Made by a program: the position numbers and the translations under genes | The notes under the pieces: model-generated | The model's input: only the letters and a program-made list of their open reading frames with translations | Told to the model about the DNA's origin: nothing | The model's database searches: none | In this document: one piece after another, positions 45,298 through 56,992 of the stretch | Position numbering within the stretch: the stretch's first letter is position 1 | Layout of the letters: each line of letters starts with the position of its first letter | Assembly: GCA_916048095.2 (NCBI GenBank) | Contig: OU696594.1 | Span: forward strand, 902,001-966,000 | Source: Sacculina carcini | Taxonomy: Eukaryota > Arthropoda > Thecostraca > Sacculinidae | DNA length: 64,000 nt | Direction of reading: 5' to 3'

Positions 45298-46451
45298 ATG
45301 AGACTACGACGCCTTTCCTTGAAACGATGTCTGCTATACACCGGCGTGGCCATGTTTGTCTCATTATTTTTGCTACTCAACTTATATCAAGACACTATTG
45401 TGACCACGTTCTCGGCCAGCTCTCGCGCCTTCCGGCAACAAGATACTGGAATACATATTGCTTGGGGAATACAGAAAGAGGAAAGGAACGTTTCAAACGC
45501 CGGTGTCGCCATCAAAACGGCCGATTCCTCGAAAATATCAACACGAGTGGCGTTGGACTCAAATGCCATTGGTAGCACCGAAAGGCGAAACAACACGTTG
45601 CGTATGCTGCGTTCGGTTGAACGCCCTGAATGGTTTCTCAGCATTGGTAAATGGTGGCCACGGAGTGGTTCGCGACCGCCTATATGGCCAGACGAAACCG
45701 ATGATGATCGCATTATCAATCAGCTTATGTACCGACCGTTGTCAACGGCAGAACAGGGTCATTCAGAGGGTTACGGCCTTAGAAAGAACACCAGATATAA
45801 AACGGTAAATGACGTACATGCTACTCCTCCACAACTAAAAACAATCCTGCTGTACGACAACTTCGGTCCAGTGTTAAAAATGGGCCAAAGCGAATTTATC
45901 TCTAATCGCTGTCCTGTGAATACGTGTAGGTTGACCTCGAGACGCTCACTGGTGCACACTGCCGACGCAGTTGTGTTCAAGACTAATCACCATGGTCTAC
46001 TGCAGAGACGCAACCCCGACCAAGTGTGGATCATATACCTGCTCGAATGTCCCCAGCACACAGCTAGCTTTGTCGGTGCGTCAAATTTCAACTGGACAGC
46101 CACATACCGCCACGACAGCGATATCGTGGCTCCATATGAGAAATGGGTGTACTACAACGATTCACTGCGCTTCCGCAATAGCACCGTCAACTATGCGCTC
46201 GGTAAGAAAGGCAAAGTGGCGTGGTTCGTGTCGAATTGTGGCGCTGCCAATAATAGGTTGGAGTACGCGAAAGAGTTGGCCAAGCACATCGAGGTAGACA
46301 TTTTCGGCGCGTGTGGTACCAAGGCATGTCCTCGATCCCGGCACTCGGCGTGCTTTGAGATGCTCAATAGCGAATACAAGTTCTACCTGGCATTTGAGAA
46401 CGCAAACTGCCGTGATTACATTACCGAGAAGTTGTTCGTCAACGGACTAAA
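45298..46451 (+). CDS. Core alpha-1,3-fucosyltransferase-like protein, exon 1 (coding)
   Basis: Golgi type II membrane glycosyltransferase that moves fucose from GDP-fucose to an acceptor glycan; by its C-terminal features probably the core N-glycan enzyme of the insect/plant type. I start at the ATG at 45298, giving a short basic tail (MRLRRLSLKR) and a membrane anchor (residues 11-30, LLYTGVAMFVSLFLLLN), the expected topology; an upstream ATG at 45178 is possible. A variable stem follows, then the GT10 family domain: ILLYDNFGP, ECPQHTASF, FNWTATYRHDSDIVAPYEKW, the donor-binding region FVSNCGAANNRLEYAKEL near 308 with VDIFGACG, and YKFYLAFENANCRDYITEKL near 360. The exon ends AA before GTGAGT (donor 46452), a phase-2 junction. 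Confidence 0.93.
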
Positions 46452-48001
46452 GTGAGTACTCGTATTTTTCGCGTGTCACACATCACTTGAGTCGAATCCA
46501 TCATAACAGCCAGTACTCTATATAAATGGAGGCGATACCGGTGAAGTCCGGGGCTCACATCATCGATGTGCGATGCAATATAAACCGAGTGACATGACGT
46601 ATTCAATTATTGCATAATTGAGTCCAAATCTCGAGTCTCCTCGCACGTTACAATATTCAACTATGCACAAGCTATCCACTTAACTAAATCATGTGACCTA
46701 ACCGCATTAACGAAGTGCTGCACACGCAGGCACACGGGCAAAACTTTGGTTGCATCCACTCATATACGGAAATTTTATTATGGTACGCTTTTATCACTGC
46801 ATATACCAAAGGGTACAATGGACCCATTTCGTATTTATATATTGTCTTTTACCATAGATTGCCATATGCAATTATTTTGATATTCTTACTGTTACTCTTC
46901 TTCGGCTTTTTTCACTCAACAATTGGAAAGCTTTCTACATATATTCCTAGGATGAATATTGTCATTTTATACATTAATATCCGTATGGGTCCATTTGATC
47001 TATAATTCAGACATACACTTTTTAATTCCATATTAATTGAATTTATCAACTTTTTTAATTACATATTTGTCAAAATGGAAGCATATACATTTCTTTGTGC
47101 TGATTATGAATATGATAAAATAAGTACTTATCCGCAACCAATTTTTCAGCAAATGCATTTGAAAATTTGACATGGACTAATTTAATTTCAATATCTTAAT
47201 GTTGCAAAAATGCTTTAGGATGCATATTAACATGTTTATTTAGAATAAAGAAACTTAAATGTGCAAGTATTCTGTATTTGTCAAAATGAAAATAGATGAT
47301 CTATAAACTGCAATATTATTCGTCAATCATGCGGGTCATCATGTTTTGGTGAAAGATATTGTCACTATAGAATCATAGTACACCATCTTTATGCGCAACA
47401 ATTTTATGTATCAGTTCACAAATACACAAAAGAGGAGAACACGGTTGCTCACAAAAATGACTGGAAGCAAATTGATCAATTATGAACGAAGGAACATATT
47501 GCACTGGCTATTCTTATACACATCCAAATATGCCAATATACAAAGTTGTGATTTGCAAACATGAACGTCCAATTTTCAACCAAATATTGAACAGGTCAAG
47601 ATTTTAACCAGTTTCACAACTATTTTGTGTGTGTAAGGAGAACTACAGCTATAAAGAGAAACAGAAGTGAATATAAATTGGACTCATAAGATAAATGTTT
47701 CAAATCTGTGATTAAAATTTAAGGGATAGATGCATTCCAGATCCATGTTTGAACACCACGAAAAGAAAACTACCTTCATTCTCATCTGAGACTCACCAGC
47801 AAAATATAAAGCATGTTCTTTGTGCATCTCCGGAGCAGGCCGGAAAACGATTACCACATGTGATAATTGACATAGTCATATTTGTCATGAACATAATGTC
47901 TAATTGTCATATTTTTCATGAACATAAGTCTTCTGCATTCACTGATTGGAATAGCTGTAATTTATCATACATATTATTTATTTTGTAAATACTTGCAATT
48001 T

Positions 48002-48243
48002 TGTAAGACGATGTATTGAAAACCCAGTCAAAAGAAAACAATACTTTGATAATAATATCTGAAAGGAAAGAAACATTTGTAAACACGAATAACAAATAAA
48101 TATGCGACAACAATGCGACACACCTGAAATATATACGGAAATAAACGCTACATATTCACCCGTCTCCTAAGCCAATCTCCCACGTTTCCCAAACAAGGAA
48201 TAACGTATTATATCACCCGCAATTGTCACATCTTGACCTTACA
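48002..48243 (-). repeat. 3' LTR of the gypsy-type element
   Basis: 242-bp copy of the long terminal repeat, similar over its whole length to 52771-53011 with scattered differences, implying that the insertion is not very recent. Confidence 0.9.
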
Positions 48244-48436
48244 TCACTTTCCCTTAGAATATTTGTAAACATGAATAGTGAGAATACAACGGAACGTTCA
48301 TGGGCCCATGAACACTTGTTGCAATCCAAAGCGAGTCTCGTTCTTGGTGAAAACCCAATCTCCTGTCCGTATGTTACGACTTCGCGCTTCGACTTTACCT
48401 TGGTCGGACTGCTTCTTGTACTGAGATTGAGAATTT

Positions 48437-49120
48437 TCAGTATGTTGACCCACGTCCTCGTAAATTTGTAGTTGTTATCTGTCGGTTGTCCATCCAATCC
48501 TCAAAGTCGTTGGGTGTTTCCTCGTCCATCACGAATGACCCCGGAGGTTGGAGGTTGACACCGAAAATGACTTTGTTTGGGCTGTACTCCGTTGATTTAT
48601 TTTTCACATTATTGATGAAAAAGTTTACTTCCCTGAGTATGGACGGCCACTCTGCCACTCTCTTGTCTTCTTCAGCTAGCATGCACCTGATCGTCTGTTG
48701 GACAGTTTGTATCATTCACTCTGCATACCCATCTCCTTGCGGATGGTACGGACTTGATCGAAGTTTCTCAATTTGGTCATTGCTCATCTGACGAATTATC
48801 ACTGCGTCCACATTACATCCTTGGTCTATCAACAAAATCTTTGGGCAGCCATGCTGACACACCCTCTCCGTTCGGAATGCTTCAGTAATCGCCTCCGCCG
48901 TTTACTCTTTCAATGGCACCACTTCTAAATACCTCGCGAACAAATCCACTATCACCAGTATATATCGGAATCCTTCATCACTACATGACAAAGTGACCAC
49001 GTCCATTCCAATAATATCACTGCCTGACACTTTCCAACGTTTTCTGTACACCAAAATGGCCCGATATGTGCCCATCACCTACTACTTTGCGCTGCCACAT
49101 TTTCGGCACAATTATACACT
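48437..49120 (-). pseudogene. gypsy integrase, interrupted
   Basis: The minus-strand reading gives VIVDLFARYLEVVPLKE, a stop, TEAFRTERVCQHGCPKILL, IDQGCNVD, SSPYHPQGDGYAE, a stop, then MIQTVQQTIRCML. The spacing of D, D and E (VDLF, IDQG, GYAE) is that of the DDE integrase core. Stops near 48903 and 48716 break it. The region after 48497 toward the 3' LTR is a degraded C-terminal tail. Confidence 0.87.
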
Positions 49121-49320
49121 TATTTTTGGTGAGAACACCGTTAATCAACGTGATGTCGTTAAATCGGTTCTTAGGACCATTGTGCAACTTCCCACTCAGT
49201 TATATTTGTCTTTTGGCGTTAAATATCATTTCGTCTTCCAATTGTCTGTTGACCCAATCGGAACGGCCACCCCCAACCTCAACAATAGGGTAAACATGTC
49301 TTTCAAGACGTTCTTGTTCG

Positions 49321-50776
49321 TCATTGACCTTCAAGTTGATTTCTGTTGGGAGTCTGCTGAAAAAAATATGCTGCCGCATTCTCTGCCCTTTTCTTATGTA
49401 CGACTTCATAACTTGCCAGAGCCTCTAATTCCATCAACCACCTGGAAAATTTGTTTCGCGGATTCTTTTTTCCTTTTTTTCGGCACTTCCAGACCAGCGG
49501 ATTGTGGTCAGTCATATACACTTTGGAAGCTGCCCGCAGGATGTACCACCACTTTCTTACTGCAGCGACTACTGCCCAGGCTTCCAATTCACCTGCTGTG
49601 TATCGTGCCTGCGCCTGTGTGAGGCCCGACGAATAGAAGGCCAGCGGCCGCAAATTTCCAGTGACGTCTTTCTGCGAAATAATGCCACCAGTCCCGTTTT
49701 GACTAGCGTATGTGCTTATATAAAATGGCTCCATCCATTTTGGAAAAGACAGTGTAGGACATTGTTTGATTATTATTTTTACCTCGTTAAAGCTGTTCTG
49801 ACATTCTTCTTTCCACTTCCATTCGACACCCTCTCGAGTTAGTCGGTGTAGCGGGGCACATATACTGCTCATATCCTCCACGAAGTGCCGATAAAAGTTC
49901 ACGAAACCGATAAATCTGCTCAAGGCCTTCACACCTGTAGGAACATGAAACACATCTAAGGCATCTACCTGCGATTTCAGAGGTCGAACTCCGTCACCGG
50001 AAATCGCGTGTCCAACGAACTCACCTTGGCGACAGCCTAACTTACATTTGTCGAGCCTCAACCGCACGCTTGCTGTCCGAAAAGCCTGAAGCGTGGAGCG
50101 CAAATGCACAACATGATCATCCGCGTTTTTCGAGAGCACACATGTATCGTCGACATAAGTCACCGTGTTTTCAATATCCGGAGAGCATCATCTACCGTTC
50201 TTTGGTATGTAATCTGGTTATTGCATAGCCCAAAAGACATTACATGCATCTCATATTGTCCCCCAGGCACTGAGAAGGCAGTTTTTTATTTGTCTTCTTC
50301 GCGCAACGGAATGTACCAATAAGCACTCGCGCCATCCAAAGACGAAAATATCCTGGCTCCATCCATGCGCTCCAACGAACGCCACCAATCTACCGCTGGG
50401 TAGGCATCCTGGTGTGCGCATTCATATCCTTATAATCCACCAAAAATCGGAGCGCACCGTCTTTCTTACGCACCAACAACACTACTGCTCCACGGCGACT
50501 TGGACCGTCTACACCGTCTATATCGTCTACATCGTTTTCGAGCATTTCAGCTATCTGTCGATTGATCTCAGCCTCGGTTTACGGGTTGAAGCGCGCCGGA
50601 CCTTGTTTGATCGGCGGCGCACCGTTAGTTTCGATAGTGTGGCAAACCTTTTTTGAAGTCCGTGGAGATTTGGGATTATCAGCAAATACCTCCTCCTCCA
50701 TCAACAAGGACAGTAACCGGTGACGATCATCTTCTGGCAGACTTGCATATATCCGTTTTTCCAACGCTACCCTCAC
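49321..50776 (-). pseudogene. gypsy reverse transcriptase and RNase H, interrupted
   Basis: From 50776 the minus frame gives the Pol linker (HTIETNGAPP), a stop at about 50578-50580, EAEINRQIAEML, then ALRFLVDYKDMN (RT motif), FSSLDGASAYWYIPL with a further stop, and the catalytic TYVDDTCVLS at the start of the open part 50163-49321. The open part goes on through RFIGFVNFYRHFV and PLHRLTREGVEW to the RNase H domain (YTAGELEAWAVVAAVRKW, YMTDHNPLVW). The mobile-element copy is non-functional. Confidence 0.9.
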
Positions 50777-50845
50777 GTTGTCATCCTAAAGGAGATTCAC
50801 TCTTTGCTCATATTGTTCTACACCAAACATAATGTCGGCTGTTTT

Positions 50846-51250
50846 TCATAAGGAACCCAGTCTCACTCGGCCCCTTTCCCAATCAAACTCAGTAGAGGAA
50901 AATTGCGTCAGATAGTCGCGTCCGAGCAGCACGAATTTATAAGGCGCATATATCACACTGAACCGGTGATCCACCATTTGCCCTCCTCCCGCATCGATGT
51001 TCACCGGCAGTTGACCAATCACGACCGCCTTCCCGCCTATTCCTGACAAACAAGTGTTCACATCATCAGCAAATTTTATTTTCCTCTCCAGACCTAGCCG
51101 ATTGACAGTAGTTTCATGTATAACCGAAGTCGAGGCTCCGGAATCCAGCATTGCCGTGATTTTCTCACAGTTAAATGTCACAGGTATTGTCACAGTATAG
51201 CCAGAATTCAATATCGCGGGTACGTCCTTCGACTGCGCCGTATTTTGCAC
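50846..51250 (-). pseudogene. gypsy aspartic protease region
   Basis: The minus-strand frame of 134 aa contains TAMLDSGASTSVI, the D-S-G active site of retroviral-type aspartic proteases, then VVIGQLPVNI and FVLLGRDYLTQF (the second conserved loop, LLGRDxL). It lies between the zinc knuckle and the reverse transcriptase, as in gypsy Pol. Confidence 0.88.
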
Positions 51251-51289
51251 CGCAAAAACTTTCTTTTACATTGAACAGTCCGATATGGA

Positions 51290-52030
51290 TTGGCTTTTTT
51301 CGCCGCAGCGGAGACAGTGCCGGGCTGGACACATTCTCATGAAATGTCCAAATTTGCCACAAAGATATCATCTTTTGTTGGAGTCTTTACAATGTTTACC
51401 CCATGCCCTCAAAGGCCCTGTTTTCTGTGACACAGCTGACACATCCATCGTGTTTGGTGTAGCCATTTTGTCTTTTTGACACTCGGATTGATCGACAACA
51501 TGTATTGCTTGTACATCTTTATTGAGCGGCAGGCCCCTTTCGGTCATCCAACCTTTCACTCGAATCAATAATTTCCTTCCTTCAGTTTCGCTTTTGAGAG
51601 AATTCTCGGCTATCCGTGTTTTGACCCTGGGTTGTATGTCACGGGGCAAGTGATTGACAAACAACGTGCACACAAACGCTATATCCGACCCCGCGTATTT
51701 TGCCAATCTCTTCGGCGTAGAGTAATAGTCATTTATCATGACACCAGGCATCCACTCACATTTACATAGTCTCTGTAATGCTTCATACCTGTCGACCGGG
51801 TTAGAAAGCGTTCTGATGAGAATGTCAAAAGCTTCGTCCACTTCAGCGACCACCTCCTTCACCAACTCTCGTTCTGCTGGTTTGCGATTCATGTACGCTG
51901 GGAGCATTCCGACTGCCAGTTTCTCCGCAGCTACACTTCGACAAAGTAGACCGCTCACGGCTGCTGCAAACAACGGCTTCCACTCCGCGATCCGTTCGTT
52001 CGATTTGAGCGTAGGCACTGGAAGGATCAC
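51290..52030 (-). pseudogene. gypsy gag-like region with degenerate zinc knuckle
   Basis: The minus-strand frame (220 aa, 52030-51368) has ERIAEWKPLFAAAVSGL and DYYSTPKRLAKYAG, resembling the capsid region of Ty3/gypsy gag. A stop ends it just before CGKFGHFMRMC and CLRCGEK, the remains of CCHC zinc knuckles. Its N-terminal part appears to continue at 52738-52655 on the other side of an inserted LINE fragment (MDKDGEAPIRMKTEMNSGSA). Confidence 0.72.
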
Positions 52031-52034
52031 TGGA

Positions 52035-52660
52035 TGATATTATTTTTTTTTAACAAACAAACAATATATTTGATTTAGCGCACATATACACGCGCGCGCA
52101 ACGTAACACCAAAACTATCGCCAAATAACAAACACGCACAGACTTCAAATACATAGCAGATCACACATGAAAAAGGCAACACAATTAGATAAAAATATCT
52201 ACAACAGAAAGCACATGACAGGAGCAGAGTAAACCATGAAATCAGACCGTAGCATAGGGAGTGAGAGTATGTGAGGAGGGATCAAACGACAAGTGGAACA
52301 AGTACTCGGAAAGAGAAGAACGGAACGAACTACAGGAAGGAGCACGAACAATAGTAACAGGAAGAGAGTTGTACAAACGAGGAGCAAAAAAGAAAACGAT
52401 TTAGCGGACCAAGTTGATTCGTTGAGAGCACGAGAGCAGACGAGAGGGCGATAATTGCGAGAATATGCAGAAGATACATTAAGGAGACCAGAAAGATAGG
52501 AAGGTTGAAGGGGGTCACGAATAAGCTTATATACAATACAACAGATACGAAAATGAATACGAGGAATGATAGGTAGCCAACGAAACTCAAACAGAAATTG
52601 GGAAGTATGACGACAGGGATTAGGAGAAAGAACAAAACGACAAGAAGATATCAAGACTCC
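52035..52660 (-). mobile_element. 5'-truncated CR1/L2-type LINE nested in the gypsy element
   Basis: The minus-strand frame contains SSCRFVLSPNPCRH, FRWLPIIPRIHFRICC, LQPSYLSGLLNVSS and CSRALNESTWSAKS, aligned block by block with the C-terminus of the LINE ORF2 at 4779-7679 (QSCRFV, LGWLPARQRI, APPYLRSLLTVS, CPRALNDSTW). The tail on the minus strand reads GCGCTAAATCAAATATATTG, then TTTG repeats near 52040. It interrupts the gypsy gag near its N-terminus, so it inserted later. Confidence 0.8.
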
Positions 52661-52770
52661 AACATCAAGACTCGTTGGTGCTGACCCAGAATTCATTTCG
52701 GTCTTCATCCGGATTGGAGCCTCCCCGTCCTTATCCATGTCACCTGATCACTTATCAAATATTGTTTTAA

Positions 52771-53011
52771 TGTAAGACGATGTATTGAAAACCCAGTCAA
52801 AAGAAAACAATACTTAGATAATAATATCTGAAACGAAAGAAACATTTGTAAACACGAAGAACAAATATATATGGGATAACAATGCGACACACATGAAATA
52901 TAAACGCAAATATACGTAATTATTCACCCGTCTCCCAAGCCAAACTACCACGCTTTCTAAACAAGGAATAACGTATTATATCACCCGCAATTGTCACATC
53001 CTGACCTTACA
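52771..53011 (-). repeat. 5' LTR of the gypsy-type element
   Basis: 241-bp partner of the LTR at 48002-48243. No convincing tRNA primer-binding site was recognised directly inside it. Confidence 0.9.
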
Positions 53012-53177
53012 ATTTAGCTGCTGTAATTTAGAGCTGTAATATAGCTTGCATAGTATTAATCCAACCAATTTTCAAGTATGTTTTAACCATGTCTCACATC
53101 TCTTATCATTATCTTTATATTAATTGTATATAATAAAAGACACGGGTTTTTAAATGTTGAGATTGATTCGGGTTTAA

Positions 53178-55058
53178 CCCATTAATGCCGAGTGGCAACT
53201 ATAGTTGCCACCAAAAACAAGCTCTCTATAATCTAAATCAAACAGACATTTGTTTACCAACGACCACCGTTCGAAAGGGGAGAATCTCCTCTTTCTCTTA
53301 CGATGAGATAAGACACGTTCTACGCAGCGAGCACTCCACACATGCGAGATTATTCAGTGAGTGTCAGACATGGCTGAACAGCGCATTGATCAGAGGCATG
53401 TGATTTCCTACTAAATGCGAATTTGTTTTCTTTTTTTGTCTCATCTTTTAGAGTGAAGTTTGATCTTTCCAAATATGTACATATATTTGCAATTTTTAAT
53501 ATAATTAGATAATAAATCAGTGTTTTCGGAGAGTGGCAACTATAGTTGCCACTCGGCACTTACGTGTACAAAATATTGTCATATGGAAAGTTCTCAGGAT
53601 TTAAAAAGAGATTTATCAGCTCTATGTTTCAATAATTGACTCTACATATATTTGCCTTATGTTAACAATTGAAACATAGATATTTCAAATAAAATATTTA
53701 TTTCAGATGTACTATGAATGAAGTTTTGGATAACTTGGATGATCCAGCTGATGCAGACGCCAGCAGCGACCACCTACATATACTTATTTTACAGCCTCCA
53801 AGTGAACTCCCAGATGCAGATACTGACCAAGATTATGATGCCAGTGACGGAGAAGCGAATTCAGACCCAAATCATTTGCCTCGAAGGATTTTGTGTGCCC
53901 CAGCTGAATTGATGACAGACAGAGATGACGTGGAATCTTCATGTGCAACGGCTTCAACAAGTCACTCTCAGCCTGACACGGCGACACAACGAAGACCAAA
54001 AATACCAAAAAGGGACAAAACAGCCAAAAAAGATGGACAAATAGCAGACGCAGACTTGGCCAGAAAGTGCCTCAATTTTGTGACACAATGGCGCCCAAAC
54101 CAATCGATGGTTTGAGAGGTAAAATCAAGACTCCATCTCAATGCTTGAATTTGTTCCTATCTGATGAGCTCATCGGCCATCTAGTTGAGCAAAGCATTGT
54201 ATACTCCACCCAAAAAGGTCTTGAAACATCCGTTATCACAGAAAGCAATATACGAGTAGCTTTGTCCATCATGATACTGTCTGGATATTCAAGTGTCCCA
54301 AATAGGAGGTTGTATTGGCGTCGAGACGGTGATGTATTCAACGCTCTGGTGGCACATCTACTACGAAGATTACATCTTGCAGACAACTCCAAAATAAGTG
54401 TGGACAAACCAGATCCCTATCACATAGTTCGGCCGGTTTTTGAAATAACAAATACAAACAACAAGCTCATCTTACTTCCGGAGGAACTTTCTATTGATGA
54501 GTGTATGGTACTCTACTACGGCCACCATCCTACAAAACAATGCATCCGGAGCAAACCTGTGCGATTCGGTTTCAAACTGTGGAGCATATGTACGTCTGAC
54601 GGTTTCATGCTTCACTCGGAACCTTATTGTGGGTCAGCGACACAATTGGACAGTTCCGGACTTGGACAAGCAGCAGATGTCGTGTTGGGACTCGTTTCGA
54701 AATGCCAACTGAATCCTGGTCACCATGTCACATTTGACAACTTCTTTGCTTCTGTGCGTCTTTTGGAGCAGCTTTCCACGATGGGCATTGCAGGGACATG
54801 CACTATCAGATAAAATCGAGTGCCGAAAGATTCATCTTTGATGCACAGCAGCATGGTGAATAAGCAGAACCGAGGCTATATCACTTCAGTCTTTGTTGAT
54901 GACCTCTCTTTAGTGAGATGGAAGGACAACAAAGCTGTCACAGTTATCAGTAACAAGCACGGTTTTTGTTTGACGTTTGTTCAGTATATTTTTGTTGTTG
55001 GCTCTATACCGTGCTTATTACTCATGACTATGACGGCTTTGATGTCCTTCCATCTCAC

Positions 55059-55116
<58 letters not shown>

Positions 55117-55549
55117 GTGTGATGATGTACATATATGCATATTTTTGTCATTGAAATATAATATATATACCTTCATAAACTTTCATGTGTAAATGCTTAT
55201 ATTTTACAGTAACATGGTATCTAACATTTGAAGCCAAGTTTGAATATAATAGTGACATTTTTAATTTAATCAAACTCGGAATGTTATAAGACTAATATGT
55301 TTTTGAGTATAAGTCTCACTTATATGTTTTTTTTCTCAATGTTTTGAATGATGCTCAAAAAGTTTAAGAATGTACTGTTTTTTGTCTATGCCACTGCCGA
55401 GTGGCAACTATAGTTGCCACTCTGAAAAACCTTGTTAAAAACATTTTTTTTCTACAAAACTTCGTGAACATGCAGAAAGTGCCCCAGAAATAACATTTCT
55501 TGAAAAAAATCTAAAAAATTAACATTTCGAAATTCTCGGCATTAATGGG
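53178..55549 (+). mobile_element. piggyBac transposon with perfect terminal repeats
   Basis: The termini CCCATTAATGCCGAG (53178-53192) and CTCGGCATTAATGGG (55535-55549) are exact inverted repeats, flanked by TTAA on both sides (53174-53177, 55550-55553). The palindromic core GTGGCAACTATAGTTGCCAC occurs at 53192-53211, 53533-53552 and 55401-55420. The transposase inside is damaged and an (AT)n tract (about 55064-55112) lies where its C-terminus should be. Confidence 0.95.
53714..54990 (+). pseudogene. piggyBac transposase, frameshifted and C-terminally lost
   Basis: The first frame (53714-54115) has an acidic N-terminus (DNLDDPADADASSDH) and a basic stretch (RRPKIPKRDKTAKKD). The rest lies in another frame from about 54067. 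That second frame has CLNLFLSDELIGHL, ILSGYSSVPNRRLYW, LSIDECMVLYYG with the first catalytic Asp (about 54497), HHVTFDNFFAS with the second (about 54734) and, beyond a TAA at 54811-54813, VRWKDNKAVTVISNKH with the third (about 54922). So all three catalytic positions are still readable but separated by one frameshift and one stop. The cysteine-rich C-terminal domain is absent: the reading degenerates before the (AT)n tract. Confidence 0.9.
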
Positions 55550-55679
55550 TTAAATTCTTACTTTTTCTTCTTCATCTAAAATTATATTTTCTCTAAGCTA
55601 TCCGAAAAAATATAAATGACAATGTTGGGATCATTAACGTGTTCAAAATAAATTATTTCATTTTGAAGATTTTTTACTC

Positions 55680-56411
55680 TTTTTTTAATGATTGCATATT
55701 ACATTATTGCATAAACTAAATTATTTTATTTTAAGTGTTTCCGTCTTTACGCTCATTTTTTCTTTTTCGCTTACTTTTTGATGGTTGTGTTCATCTTTGC
55801 GATGTTAGACTACTTTTCGGTGGTTAAAAATGTTGAAGGCCTACGTGACACGGGAATAACCCGAAGCTTATGAACACAGATGTGTCACGTGCAGCACGCT
55901 GCCACCGCAGAACCAACCCTTTCCACGCTATGGCCCACATGAACGGAAGACGTACTAGAGAGGGCCACATCCCCAGATTACATGGCACAATACATGACTG
56001 GCATCTGGTACCATAATTCACTACTGAGTCGACAAGATCTGTTGGATTATAGAGTTCGTTGAATGAAATTCTCCTCCGCCGGGATTCTAACCACGGACCT
56101 ACCACTACATCAATGGGGTCCAAAAATATAATTGTAATTTTTTATGTAATGCAAAGGTAAATGTAATTTATTGTAAAAATGACAGCGACATTTAGTAGAG
56201 ATAAAAAAGAGTGTTATATGGCGTGAGCAATTTTTTCACGAGGAAATTTTTCTATTTGCGAGAACATAAGGCTAATTTATAATGATATTTTATAATTTAC
56301 TATAGTTTACTTAATTTACTATTTTAATGTACTATAATTCACTTTTTGAGGCTACATTGTAGATTACTTATACCTGTTCAAATTTCAGGTTATTTTTGAC
56401 AACCCTAATCA
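55680..56411. mobile_element. Remnant of a hAT-like non-autonomous element
   Basis: 55745-55810 resembles the interior of the hAT-like element at 43598-44890, and GGTTATTTTTGACAACCCTA (to about 56406) resembles its right terminus (TTTTTTGACAGCCCTA). No left end is visible, perhaps because of truncation. Confidence 0.45.
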
Positions 56412-56658
56412 TTAGTCTTCAAGGATTGCCAGTGCAGGGCGTGTATTTGTTGTTGTCTTATTGATAATATAACTATACTACATTGCTAGATATAAATATA
56501 TATAATATATTGATATTTAGCCATGCGATTCACGCAGCTGAGCTCAACATAGCGTAAAGTGTGCAGTGACCCAGTAGGATATTTCAAGTTGCCGATTTAC
56601 TGGACGCATCGGTTGTTAAACACAACGTGGGTGCGTCTGTTTTTATTGTACTCTTTAG

Positions 56659-56992
56659 ACAAAACGTATTGCCGATAGTGATGGGCGCACATCCGGACGA
56701 CTACCAACGCGCCACACCCGAGCATTCGTACATTCACGTGGACGACTTTGAGTCGCCGGCACATCTGGCCGCGTATTTGCGTCACCTCGACGCCGACGAC
56801 CGGCTGTACAACGAGTACTTCCGCTGGAAGGGCAGCGGCGAGTTTATCAACACTTTCTTCTTTTGTCGACTGTGCGCCGCGCTGCACGCGCAGCCCCTGA
56901 TGCCACGCAAAGTGCCCGATCTGGAGCGATGGTGGCGTCCTCAGGGTGTTTGCACTCCGGAGAGATGGCGGCCAAGTCCGACATATACATAG
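56659..56992 (+). CDS. Core alpha-1,3-fucosyltransferase-like protein, last exon
   Basis: Continues exon 1 in phase 2: NVLPIVMGAHPDDYQRATP, SYIHVDDFESPAHLAAYL, NEYFRWKGSGEFINTFFFC, RLCAALH and the C-terminal DLERWWRPQGVC. VLPIVMG and SYIHVDDF are the conserved acceptor-side blocks of GT10 transferases; the WKGSGEFINT and CRLCAALH pattern is that of the core-fucosylating (FucTA-like) subgroup rather than Lewis-type enzymes, as far as I recall it. Together the exons give 495 aa from the ATG at 45298, usual for the family. The stop is TAG at 56990-56992. Codon use is GC-rich compared with the surrounding DNA, supporting a conserved host gene. Confidence 0.93.

Larger units (their letters stand above)
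48002..53011 (-). mobile_element. Ty3/gypsy-type LTR retrotransposon, complete structure but decayed
   Basis: Flanked by direct repeats of 242 and 241 bp (48002-48243 and 52771-53011) that start TGTAAG and end CTTACA, with ATTT on both outer sides (47998-48001 and 53012-53015) as a 4-bp target duplication. Minus-strand order is gag, zinc knuckle, protease, reverse transcriptase, RNase H, integrase, the order of the gypsy group. A purine tract (AAGGGAAAGTGA on the minus strand, 48244-48255) precedes the 3' LTR. Stops and frameshifts in gag-pol show it is dead. A truncated LINE lies inside it. Confidence 0.9.
46452..56658 (+). other. Intron of the fucosyltransferase gene (10.2 kb) containing transposons
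   Basis: Donor GTGAGT at 46452 and acceptor TACTCTTTAG ending at 56658. Joining the exons restores a lysine codon (AA|A) and the family motif around the FucT donor-binding loop without a frame change. It holds a gypsy element (48002-53011), a piggyBac element (53178-55549) and a hAT-like remnant (55.7-56.4 kb). 46456-48001 shows nothing recognisable. Confidence 0.9.

Noticed and set aside
53185-53403. Small open frame inside the piggyBac left end (and its mirror at 53350-53559)
   Set aside because: Both begin with the same peptide because they start in opposite copies of the palindromic repeat; no domain follows.
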